Positions 1-5,672 of a stretch of 6,883 bases of DNA are shown one piece after another (positions within the stretch are counted from its first letter, which is position 1; every line of letters begins with the position of its first letter). The notes beneath the pieces were generated by a model. It was not told the DNA's origin and searched no databases. It was given only the letters and a program-made list of their open reading frames with translations. Origin of the DNA: JARDZI01 sp041639705 (lineage in GTDB: Bacteria > Bacillota > Clostridia > Clostridiales > Caloramatoraceae); assembly GCA_041639705.1 (NCBI GenBank), contig JBEQBT010000186.1, forward strand, positions 1-6,883, read 5' to 3'. The translations under genes and the position numbers were made by a program.

Positions 1-1
1 A

Positions 2-148
2 TTCCTCGGAATTTCGGAGTCATCTATTACCGGAGCAAAAACAAGAGGGAATTTTCCGATAGATTGGGCTCGTAAAATAGCAAAGGAATACAGCGTAAGC
101 ACCGATTGGATAATTGAAGGCAAGGGGCAAACGCCCCCAGGAAAGGGA
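2..148 (+). other. Segment encoding a phage CI-repressor-type HTH domain (N-terminal part of the chimera)
   Basis: This in-frame stretch contains LGISESSITGAKTRG followed by IDWARKIAKEYSVSTDWIIEG. That matches the pattern of the Phage_CI_repr-type DNA-binding domain: a recognition-helix region, then 'ip..W..kIa...gvs.dWll.G.G'. In complete repressors the next part would be a linker and a peptidase-like or dimerisation domain, but here it runs into epimerase sequence. The segment is visibly richer in G and C than the DNA after it, which fits a different origin, for example a prophage fragment. The domain start and its first helices lie outside the window. Confidence 0.6.
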
Positions 149-658
149 GTGCTGTCGGAGAGGAACCCAGATTACAATGATATATATTTTTCAATAGGAG
201 CAAATCCTGGATTCAACTGCCCAATAAAAAGCAGTAATGACATATTGAATTTCGAAGACTATTATTTCGAATTTGAAAGCCTTGAAAATGCAGACAAAAT
301 GCCAGTAAGCAGTGAAGGCCTTATAAAAAGAGAAACAGAACCTTACATGAAAAACACCAGCATAATCAAGCTTTCCAAAGAGCTCTTTGCAAATGATGCA
401 ATAGTATTTGGAAATCTTAAATCAAATAATATAACACTAAAAAATTCCAAAAATAACGATACACTAACAGTAGATTTCACCGGCTTTCCATATATAGGTC
501 TCTGGTCAAAACCTAGTGGAGCATCCTTTGTATGTATAGAACCCTGGTTCGGCCATGCAGACTATGAGGATTTTGATGGCGACTTCAGGGAAAGGTCAGG
601 AGTAATAAAGCTTGGTGTTAAAGAGGAGTTCAGATGTAAATATTCAATATCAATATAG
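2..658 (+). CDS. Chimeric partial ORF: CI-repressor-like HTH fused in frame to C-terminal half of LacX-type aldose 1-epimerase; probable pseudogene
   Basis: The frame is open from base 2 to the stop at 656-658, so the true start lies upstream of the window. The first ~47 residues resemble a phage CI-type helix-turn-helix domain. From about base 155 onward the protein matches the C-terminal half of the LacX/galactose-mutarotase-like family: a DIYFSIGANPGFNCPI segment near the junction, then TGFPYIGLWSKP and FVCIEPWFG, ending in a beta-strand-rich GVIKLGVKEEFRCKYSISI tail. The family is about 290 residues and interconverts sugar anomers; only about 165 residues of it remain. The conserved Glu of CIEPW is present (539-541), but the His expected in G(G/A)HP is Asn (203-205). 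A GTG at 149 is a formal start, but the AGGG before it is too close to be a good RBS. I infer a non-functional remnant; an assembly chimera is possible. Confidence 0.7.
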   Translation, partial: FLGISESSITGAKTRGNFPIDWARKIAKEYSVSTDWIIEGKGQTPPGKGVLSERNPDYNDIYFSIGANPGFNCPIKSSNDILNFEDYYFEFESLENADKMPVSSEGLIKRETEPYMKNTSIIKLSKELFANDAIVFGNLKSNNITLKNSKNNDTLTVDFTGFPYIGLWSKPSGASFVCIEPWFGHADYEDFDGDFRERSGVIKLGVKEEFRCKYSISI

Positions 659-756
659 GTCGTATAGAAAATTGATATCATGGACCTGTTTATATAGGGA
701 TTTTGTATTTTATTACGAATAATAGCAATTGATTTATTGAAAGTGAAGTGATTTAA

Positions 757-1803
757 ATGAAAAGAAAACAAGAATTTTTTAGAGGCTGTCTGCTTGGGGG
801 AGCAATAGGTGATGCATTAGGATATCCGGTTGAGTTTCTTCAATTTGAAGACATATTATCAAGGTACGGAAAAGATGGTATTGTTGACCTGGAGTGTACT
901 AAAAATGAAAGTGCAGAAATAACTGACGATACTCAAATGACACTTTTTACAGCAGAAGGCATACTCCGTGCAGAAACAAGAATTAATGAAAAGGAGATCT
1001 GTGATCCCCCATCAGTTGTATATTTTGCATACCTGAGATGGTTAAATACTCAGGGTTACCCCAAAATAAAAGAGTTTGATTGGATATATGATGGTTGGCT
1101 CTTTGGTGTAAAGGAACTTCATAATAGAAGAGCGCCAGGTAACTCCTGTTTGTCTGCACTATCAAGTGGCAAGCTTGGAACAATTGATGAACCAATAAAC
1201 AACAGCAAGGGATGCGGTGGTGTAATGAGAGTTGCGCCTGTAGGTTTATTTTATACCAAAGAAGATGCATTCCAAACTGCAGCAGAATTTGCAGCATTAA
1301 CACATGGACATCCCTCTGGATATTTGTCAGCAGGAGCCCTGGCGTTTATAATTGCTTCTATAATAAATGGAGAGAATATTGAAGCTGCAGCTTTGAACTC
1401 ATTAGAAGAGCTTTTAAAGCATAAAGGACATGAGGAATGCACAAAGTTACTTCAAAAGGCAATTGATTTATCTAATAGTGATTTAGAACCACTTGATGCA
1501 ATCACAAAGCTTGGAGAAGGCTGGGTAGGTGAAGAAGCCCTGGCAATATCAGTTTATTGTGCATTAAAATATAAGGATGATTTTAAAATGGCACTTATAA
1601 CTGCCGTAAACCACAATGGTGACAGCGACAGCACTGGAGCAATAACCGGAAATATATTAGGGGCATACTTAGGAATTAAATCTATTCCTCAGAATTGGAT
1701 TGAAAAAGTAGAATTACGGGATGAGATTATGCAGGTTTCCGATGATTTATTGACTGGATATGAGGTAGGTAGAGAATGGTGGGATAGATATCCTGGATAT
1801 TAG
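757..1803 (+). CDS. ADP-ribosylglycohydrolase family protein (DraG-like)
   Basis: An intact 348-residue protein of the ADP-ribosylglycohydrolase family, which uses a binuclear Mg/Mn centre to remove ADP-ribose from proteins, nucleic acids or small molecules. It is probably cytosolic; no signal peptide or membrane segment is seen. Family hallmarks occur in order: GCLLGGAIGDALGYPVEF (residues 10-27), the metal-binding TDDT (56-59), GNS-CLSAL (128-135), SKGCGGVMRVAPVGL (150-164), THGHPSGYLSAGALA (182-196) and the second metal-binding block NHNGDSDSTGAITGNILGA (285-303). All expected acidic ligands are present, so it should be active. The ATG at 757 is right because the domain begins within ten residues; the RBS is weak (GTGAAGTGAT). 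No ADP-ribosyltransferase or antitoxin partner is visible nearby, so the target is unknown. It is probably monocistronic, with a strong terminator 38 bases after the stop. Confidence 0.93.
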   Translation: MKRKQEFFRGCLLGGAIGDALGYPVEFLQFEDILSRYGKDGIVDLECTKNESAEITDDTQMTLFTAEGILRAETRINEKEICDPPSVVYFAYLRWLNTQGYPKIKEFDWIYDGWLFGVKELHNRRAPGNSCLSALSSGKLGTIDEPINNSKGCGGVMRVAPVGLFYTKEDAFQTAAEFAALTHGHPSGYLSAGALAFIIASIINGENIEAAALNSLEELLKHKGHEECTKLLQKAIDLSNSDLEPLDAITKLGEGWVGEEALAISVYCALKYKDDFKMALITAVNHNGDSDSTGAITGNILGAYLGIKSIPQNWIEKVELRDEIMQVSDDLLTGYEVGREWWDRYPGY

Positions 1804-1840
1804 GAGTTGCATGTTGTGGAAGTCTCAGGTTGTATTAATG

Positions 1841-1873
1841 ACCTTCTTGTCGATAGGCAGGGAGGTTTTTCTT
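1841..1873 (+). terminator. Intrinsic terminator of the ADP-ribosylglycohydrolase gene
   Basis: ACCTTCTTGTC (1841-1851) pairs with GGCAGGGAGGT (1856-1866) around a GATA tetraloop. This gives a continuous 11-bp stem (three G-U pairs), followed at once by TTTTCTT. It lies 38 bases after the stop codon at 1803 and just upstream of the insertion-sequence relic. It should end the preceding transcript and limit read-through into the transposase. Confidence 0.8.
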
Positions 1874-1888
1874 ATTCAGAAAAAAGGA

Positions 1889-1896
1889 GACAGTTA
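1889..1896 (+). repeat. Candidate left terminal inverted repeat of the IS
   Basis: GACAGTTA here is the exact reverse complement of TAACTGTC at 3123-3130. It lies upstream of the transposase promoter, as a left IS end should. The match does not extend clearly beyond eight bases. Confidence 0.4.
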
Positions 1897-1900
1897 ACAC

Positions 1901-1930
1901 TTGTTAGTATAAGGAAAATGATTTCATAAT
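1901..1930 (+). promoter_or_regulatory. Candidate sigma-A-type promoter of the transposase
   Basis: TTGTTA (1901-1906) and CATAAT (1925-1930) are separated by 18 bases; the -10 differs from TATAAT at one position. Transcription would start near 1936-1938, about 50 bases before the transposase ATG at 1985. That start falls inside the left arm of the hairpin at 1932-1975. Confidence 0.45.
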
Positions 1931-1931
1931 A

Positions 1932-1975
1932 ACCTCAACATATGTCAATAACCAAAAAGAATAATATATTGAGGT
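1932..1975 (+). promoter_or_regulatory. Hairpin that can sequester the transposase ribosome-binding site
   Basis: ACCTCAA (1932-1938) pairs with TTGAGGT (1969-1975). After one C-A mismatch the stem continues as ATAT (1940-1943) with ATAT (1964-1967); the loop is 20 bases. The right arm contains GAGGT of the Shine-Dalgarno GAGGTGAT (1971-1978), which precedes ATG 1985. Any transcript entering from outside would carry both arms and hide the RBS. A transcript started at the element's own promoter would lack most of the left arm. This layout is known as protection from impinging transcription in IS10 and IS50; here it is inferred from sequence only. Confidence 0.55.
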
Positions 1976-1984
1976 GATTTTTTA

Positions 1985-3043
1985 ATGGCTAGATTAGCAA
2001 GTGACTAAAAAGAAAATCTCGCACAAATACGCCTAAACATCTCCCCTGTACGACCGACTGGTATAAGTCTACAAGACTTGACCGTCCCCCAGGTTTCTTT
2101 AGAAAAGAAAATTCTGTCAGACTTTAATCTTTCTAAGTTTATTGTATGTACTGATGCCGGTCTTGCTTCCACTGATAACCGAAAGTTTAATGATAAAGAG
2201 GACAGAGCATTCATAACTACACAATCGATTAAGAAATTGAAAAAACATCTTAAAGAATGGACTCTAAATCCTGATGGATGGCAGCTCGATAATGGCACTA
2301 GAACATATGATATCTCTAATCTAGATGAGGAAAAATACAAAGATAGAGTTTTTTTCAAAGAACGTTGGATCAAGGAAAATGATCTAGAGCAAAAATTAAT
2401 CGTCACTTATTCAATTAAGTATAGAAACTATCAGCGACTCATTCGTAAAAACCAGATTGAAAGAGCAATGAAAACAATAAATACTAATCCTACTAAGCTT
2501 AAAAAATCTAACCAGAATGAATATAAAAGATTTATTCATAAGACTAATTGTACATCAGAAGGTGAAATTGCAGAAAAGGAAATCTACAGCATAGATACAG
2601 ACTTAATTGCTACGGAAGAAGTATTTGATGGCTTTTATGCTGTATGTACCAATCTTGAAGATGATGCTTCCGAAATAGTAAAGGTTAACAAAAGACGTTG
2701 GGAAATAGAGGATTGCTTTAGGATAATGAAAAGTGAATTCAAAGCTAGACCAGTATTTTTAAGTCGAGATGATAGAATCGAGGCTCATTTCATGACTTGT
2801 TTTATATCTCTGATTATATATCGCTTTCTTGAGAAGAAACTTGGAGAAAAATATACATGCCATGAAATACTTAAAAATCTTAAAGAAATGGATTTCTATC
2901 AAATTAAAGGGGAAGGTTATATTCCAACCTACACTCGTAATGATCTAACAGATGATTTACATCAAGCATTTGGGTTTAGAACTGATTATCAGATTGTATC
3001 AACCCAACAAATGAAAAATATTTTTAAAGCTACAAAGAAGTAA
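1985..3043 (+). pseudogene. IS1634-like (IS4 superfamily) transposase, N-terminally deleted with early stop
   Basis: Translation would start at ATG 1985 behind a perfect GAGGTGAT RBS but meets TAA at codon 8 (2006-2008). The same frame is then open to 3043. From about base 2090 it encodes the catalytic C-terminal half of a DDE transposase. The second catalytic Asp is in CTDAGLAS (Asp26, counted from TTG 2078). The C1 signature is N-KR-R-WEI-E-DCFRIM-K, which gives catalytic Glu211, with Asn in place of the usual Tyr. The typical ARPVFLSRDDRIEAHFMTCF region and AFGFRTDYQI tail follow. Intact relatives are roughly 500-600 residues, so about 200 residues, including the first catalytic Asp, have been deleted. 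The 25 codons between the stop and base ~2085 do not resemble transposase and probably mark the deletion scar. No activity is expected. Confidence 0.85.
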
Positions 3044-3070
3044 AATATTACGCAAAGTCTTAAACATAAC

Positions 3071-3119
3071 AAAATCCTGAAACCTATTGCAATTACTAAG
3101 GTTCCAGGATTTTCATTTC
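3071..3119 (+). terminator. Terminator hairpin at the end of the IS transposase (possibly bidirectional)
   Basis: AAAATCCTG (3071-3079) pairs with CAGGATTTT (3105-3113). After one A-C mismatch AACCT (3081-3085) pairs with AGGTT (3099-3103), leaving a 13-base loop. The 3' arm ends in TTTT and is followed by CATTTCTT, while the 5' arm begins with AAAA, so it could work on either strand. It lies 27 bases after the transposase stop and would shield the downstream cluster from IS transcription. Confidence 0.7.
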
Positions 3120-3122
3120 TTC

Positions 3123-3130
3123 TAACTGTC
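3123..3130 (-). repeat. Candidate right terminal inverted repeat of the IS
   Basis: TAACTGTC mirrors GACAGTTA at 1889-1896. It lies ten bases beyond the hairpin that follows the transposase stop, a normal place for a right IS end. There is no clear flanking direct repeat. Confidence 0.4.
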
Positions 3131-3177
3131 AAAGATGAGATTATGAAAGAGGTCTAATTATTTTATAATTAAAACAC

Positions 3178-3280
3178 CGCTTACCCAAATCATATCACTT
3201 TTCAATAATAGATGGACAAGAATTGAGTTTAGAAATAAAATAAAAGAGGTAAACACAATAAGTAAAGGGAAATGAAAAGG
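3178..3280 (+). repeat. Direct repeat R1, first copy
   Basis: This non-coding block is matched at 5548-5656. Strong identity runs through AAATCATAT, AGATGGACAAGAATTGAG (GGG in the other copy) and TTTAGAAATAAAATA, and fades over the next 40 bases, where GGGAAAT (3267-3273) aligns with GGCAAAT (5634-5640). In the second copy R1 is the leader of gene C. Here it runs almost straight into R2 and gene A, with no gene C. It begins about 50 bases after the IS right end. I see no ORF in it. Confidence 0.75.
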
Positions 3281-3282
3281 AT

Positions 3283-3367
3283 ACAAATAGATGGCATTTA
3301 GGAGCAATTATCAGTAGCTCAATAAATATTTAAAAAAATTCAATAAAAGATGTGGAGGACAACAATG
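3283..3367 (+). repeat. Direct repeat R2, first copy: leader and RBS of gene A
   Basis: It is matched at 6711-6796 upstream of gene A'. Both copies share ACAAATAGATGGCATTTAGG at the start and a run ending in AATTCAATAAAAGATGTG, then AGGACAACAATGG over the start codon; the middle is diverged. The first copy keeps a good Shine-Dalgarno, TGGAGG (3353-3358). Similarity continues into the coding sequences, so R2 is the 5' end of a duplicated gene-plus-leader unit and not an independent element. Confidence 0.85.
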
Positions 3368-4561
3368 GAATATAATATTAATGCTGCAATAAATGATTTT
3401 GAAAGATTTATTGAATTTAATGAATTTGAAAAACCTATATTGTCAGTAAAACGAGGAGTATTCGGTAAAAAGGACTCTTTTATGCTAAACCAGATACTTG
3501 AAAATAAAAAAGAGGTGAATGCTCCCAATTATAATCAAGATCAATACCCTGTGATAGACTTAATGTTTTCACTGGCTTTAGATTGCAAGCTTTACATTAA
3601 AGCCAATAATGAGAAGGGTAAGATAAACCTTCTTAAAACACCTAACTTGGCAAGTTTTCAAAGCTTAAATGAATATGAAAAGTATGCTTTTTTATTACAA
3701 ACCTACTGGACTAAGTATGCTCTTGAAGAAAAATTTGATAGATGGATTGATATATCAGCTTTTTATAATATTCTTGTTGATATAGCAAATGCAGAGGATG
3801 GGGAAATAATTGTAAAGGATGAGCAATGCAGTTCATATAAACTTTACTCAGAAGGTGCTGTTTTTTTTCACCACTTAAGATTCTTTGGCTTTGGTGAACT
3901 AGAATTGATTGAGGGAGCAAAGAGTAAATATGAGGATACCATAAAGATGTTTTCCCCAAATGCATTTGGAATGGAAACAAGCACATTCCTTTTGGAGAAA
4001 GCTTTGCCCTACTGGAACAGAAATGATCTAAAGCTCCTTACAGCAGCTGGTAAAATCAAATCTGCCCCTAAAGAAAAAGTATTTGATGTTTTTAAAAATG
4101 TTTTTCAGGATAAGCCTGTAAAAAATACGATAAAATCAAATTACGAAACTGACAGAAGTGGAGTTTACAGCTTTAAAATAAGCTTGTCAAAGACTGCGTG
4201 GAGAAAAATAAGCTTATCACATAAGCACACTTTGGGGAATTTACATAAAGCTATTCAAGATGCGTTTTGTTTTGATGATGATCATCTCTATGCGTTTTAT
4301 ATAGGTGGTAATCAGAGAACAGGGAAGCATATATATTGTAAGGATGCAGAAGATGAAGGAGTCACAACGGAGAAAACGAGCATAGCTGATTTGGAACTTT
4401 ATAAAGGACAGAAAATGTTGTATCTTTTTGATTTCGGAGATGAATGGAAATTTGACGTAGAGCTTATGGAAATCGATAAGGAAGCACCTCTTCCATTAAA
4501 ACCTGTCATTATAGAGTCAAAGGGAAAAGTTCCTGAACAGTATGGCGGAGAATGGATTTAA
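3365..4561 (+). CDS. Gene A: plasmid pRiA4b ORF-3-like family protein with Firmicutes-type N-terminal region
   Basis: A 398-residue protein from ATG 3365, preferred over the in-frame ATG at 3350 because TGGAGG sits six bases before 3365 and overlaps the earlier start. Three parts are visible. Residues ~8-125 form an N-terminal region with INDFERFIEFNE, FMLNQIL, QYPVIDLMFSLAL and LNEYEKYAFLLQTYW, shared with gene B. A middle region (~125-255) includes FFHHLRFFGFGELEL and KYEDTIKMFSPNAFG. The C-terminal pRiA4b ORF-3-like (MM3350-like fold) domain covers ~267-395, with VYSFKISLSKTAWRKI, FCFDDDHLYAFYIGG, MLYLFDFGDEWKFDVELMEI and GKVPEQYGGEW. The biochemical role of this domain family is not established. 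No signal peptide or membrane helix is seen, so it is probably cytosolic. Its leader (R2) and start are duplicated at 6711-6883. No clear terminator follows. Confidence 0.88.
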   Translation: MEYNINAAINDFERFIEFNEFEKPILSVKRGVFGKKDSFMLNQILENKKEVNAPNYNQDQYPVIDLMFSLALDCKLYIKANNEKGKINLLKTPNLASFQSLNEYEKYAFLLQTYWTKYALEEKFDRWIDISAFYNILVDIANAEDGEIIVKDEQCSSYKLYSEGAVFFHHLRFFGFGELELIEGAKSKYEDTIKMFSPNAFGMETSTFLLEKALPYWNRNDLKLLTAAGKIKSAPKEKVFDVFKNVFQDKPVKNTIKSNYETDRSGVYSFKISLSKTAWRKISLSHKHTLGNLHKAIQDAFCFDDDHLYAFYIGGNQRTGKHIYCKDAEDEGVTTEKTSIADLELYKGQKMLYLFDFGDEWKFDVELMEIDKEAPLPLKPVIIESKGKVPEQYGGEWI

Positions 4562-4625
4562 ATATAATTGAAAAAATTTCCAAAAATAGTAATGCAATTG
4601 GATAATAATAATAAAATTGATATAG

Positions 4626-4654
4626 TTGCATAATTTTATTTAAATGCTTATATT
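4626..4654 (+). promoter_or_regulatory. Candidate promoter upstream of gene B
   Basis: TTGCAT (4626-4631) and TATATT (4649-4654) are spaced by exactly 17 bases and lie about 55 bases before the gene B start. The surrounding DNA is very AT-rich, so chance matches are likely. Confidence 0.35.
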
Positions 4655-4709
4655 ATTATCGAATAGTGAACTGTGATTAAAATATTTTATATACAAAGGT
4701 GAGAAAAAT

Positions 4710-5271
4710 ATGGAAAAGCAAATTGAATTTGTTATTGAAATGAATACTCCAACCACATTGTTAAATGACTTCCATCAATTTATAGACTATATAGATAAAA
4801 ATAAAGTAGAGCTTTCCAAGGCAAATGCATACATAGGTAGGAAGCATCTTTATGAAATGAATCAAATCCTAACCGAATCAGCTGAAGGCGCAAGCCCTGT
4901 GAGGGATCAGCCAGCATACCCCGTACTTCATCTTTTCTATTATATATCAATATCAGGTGGAATTACTCAGGTAAACAACCTTAAACCCCAAAAGCGAATG
5001 ATTGTTGTTAATCATGAAAGAATGGATATGTATAATAAGCTGACAAACACAGAAAAGTATATTTTCCTCCTTGAAACTCTGTGGAGGAATGTGGATTGGC
5101 AAGCTGGGATTGAGAGTTGGGAGCAGCATGACATACTTGTTTGATTACGGCGATAGTTGGACTTTTCATATTATACTGGAGAGTATAGATAAGGTAGATA
5201 AACTGTCTCAGAATCCAAAGATTGTAGAATCCTTTGGAAAGGCACCTAAGCAGTACAGATCTTACAGGTAA
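4710..5271 (+). pseudogene. Gene B: pRiA4b ORF-3-like paralogue with a large internal deletion and frame change
   Basis: A good start (AGGTGAG at 4697-4703, six bases before ATG 4710) opens a frame of 144 codons that ends at TGA 5142-5144. It matches the N-terminal region of gene A: LLNDFHQFIDYIDKNKVELSK, LYEMNQILTE, YPVLHLFYYIS and LTNTEKYIFLLETLWRN. Just before the stop, in the next frame (about 5128-5271), the extreme C-terminus of a pRiA4b domain appears: YLFDYGDSWTFHIILESID then ESFGKAPKQY. Compared with gene A, about 220 codons are missing at the junction near 5125-5135 and the two ends are out of frame by one. The end is also frayed, reading QYRSYR. A 144-residue N-terminal fragment could still be made. 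It most likely began as a tandem paralogue of gene A and was later deleted. Confidence 0.8.
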
Positions 5272-5547
5272 AGAGCACTAATGTGTCTTGCTACAGACAT
5301 CTGAAACTTGTTTAAAGAAACATTGGAACTACAATTAAACAAGGTGTAATTTGAATTATAAGTATGGTTATAATAAAACCTATTATTACATCCATGAATC
5401 CACATATGGCAGTTGATTTCCTTATTATACTTCATTCCTCTGTATTTCTTGAAAAGCATATTCTAAAATCCAGCTTGCTTCCATGGGTTTTACATTTCGA
5501 CACTAGGGACAGTTACTTAGTGTTCCTAGAGTTCTATATAACCTCCA
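5272..5547. other. Gene-free spacer between gene B remnant and the second R1 copy
   Basis: No convincing gene is seen. The region holds an inverted repeat, CTTGTTTAA (5307-5315) with TTAAACAAG (5335-5343), which lacks a T-tract, and a strong palindrome at 5503-5529. An open frame at 5364-5576 lacks an RBS and has no recognisable motif or similarity to known families. The stretch may be decayed sequence left by the event that destroyed gene B. Confidence 0.5.
5503..5529. repeat. Short palindromic hairpin element, REP-like
   Basis: CTAGGGACA (5503-5511) pairs with TGTTCCTAG (5521-5529) around a nine-base loop, a nine-pair stem with one G-U pair. No T-tract follows, so it is a poor terminator. 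The GGGACAGTTAC...GTGTTCC style resembles the short intergenic palindromes scattered in many Firmicutes genomes, and it includes the GACAGTTA octamer seen at the IS end. Its class is unproven. Confidence 0.45.
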
Positions 5548-5656
5548 CTTACCTGAAATCATATTTTTTTAAATAACAGATGAACAAGAATTGGGTTTAG
5601 AAATAAAATATTAAGGTGAATACTATAGTATAAGGCAAATAAAAAAGCTAAAAATA
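5548..5656 (+). repeat. Direct repeat R1, second copy: leader of gene C
   Basis: The partner of 3178-3280. Shared stretches include TTACC, AAATCATAT, ACAAGAATTG and GTTTAGAAATAAAATA, followed by a weaker match through AGGTGAA, AGTA and GGCAAAT (5634-5640). Here it immediately precedes the RBS of gene C, so it probably holds the gene C promoter or 5' untranslated region. Confidence 0.75.
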
Positions 5657-5672
5657 AAAAGGAGTAATTTTT

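Larger units (their letters stand above)
1889..3130 (+). mobile_element. Degenerate IS1634-like (IS4 superfamily) insertion sequence
   Basis: The element is defined by the transposase relic (1985-3043), its own leader and a 3' hairpin. It is bounded by the short inverted repeat GACAGTTA (1889-1896) and TAACTGTC (3123-3130). These ends are the best candidates visible, but eight bases is short and no convincing target-site duplication flanks them, so the limits may be off by some tens of bases. At about 1.24 kb it is clearly shorter than intact relatives, because the N-terminal third or more of the transposase is missing. The copy cannot move by itself. It sits between the glycohydrolase terminator and the repeated pRiA4b cluster and may have helped bring that cluster in (inference). 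Confidence 0.65.

Noticed and set aside
149..658. A stand-alone short aldose epimerase starting at GTG 149
   Set aside because: The frame is open all the way from base 2, the upstream part has recognisable HTH sequence, and the AGGG before the GTG is too close to act as a good RBS.
659..756. A promoter for the glycohydrolase gene
   Set aside because: TTGATA (672-677) has no -10 box at proper spacing, and other pairs in this AT-rich stretch are no better than chance.
983..1442. Reverse-strand open frames within the glycohydrolase gene
   Set aside because: They overlap a gene with full family motifs on the plus strand, and their proteins look random, rich in His, Leu and Ser.
2005..2406. Reverse-strand open frame within the transposase relic
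   Set aside because: It is opposite a well-matched transposase core and has no RBS or family motif.
3133..3146. Resemblance of this stretch to the 3' end of the glycohydrolase gene (GATGAGATTATG also at 1720)
   Set aside because: Only twelve bases match and the flanking sequence differs, so a chance match in AT-rich DNA is the simpler explanation.
3350..3364. An earlier ATG start for gene A at 3350
   Set aside because: The Shine-Dalgarno TGGAGG lies inside those five codons and is correctly spaced for the ATG at 3365.
5307..5343. Inverted repeat CTTGTTTAA/TTAAACAAG as a terminator for gene B
   Set aside because: The stem is AT-rich with a 19-base loop and no T-tract follows, so termination is not supported.
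5364..5576. Possible 70-residue hydrophobic small protein
   Set aside because: It has no ribosome-binding site, no motif and no similarity that I recognise, and it runs into repeat R1 and a palindrome. It looks like a chance open frame.
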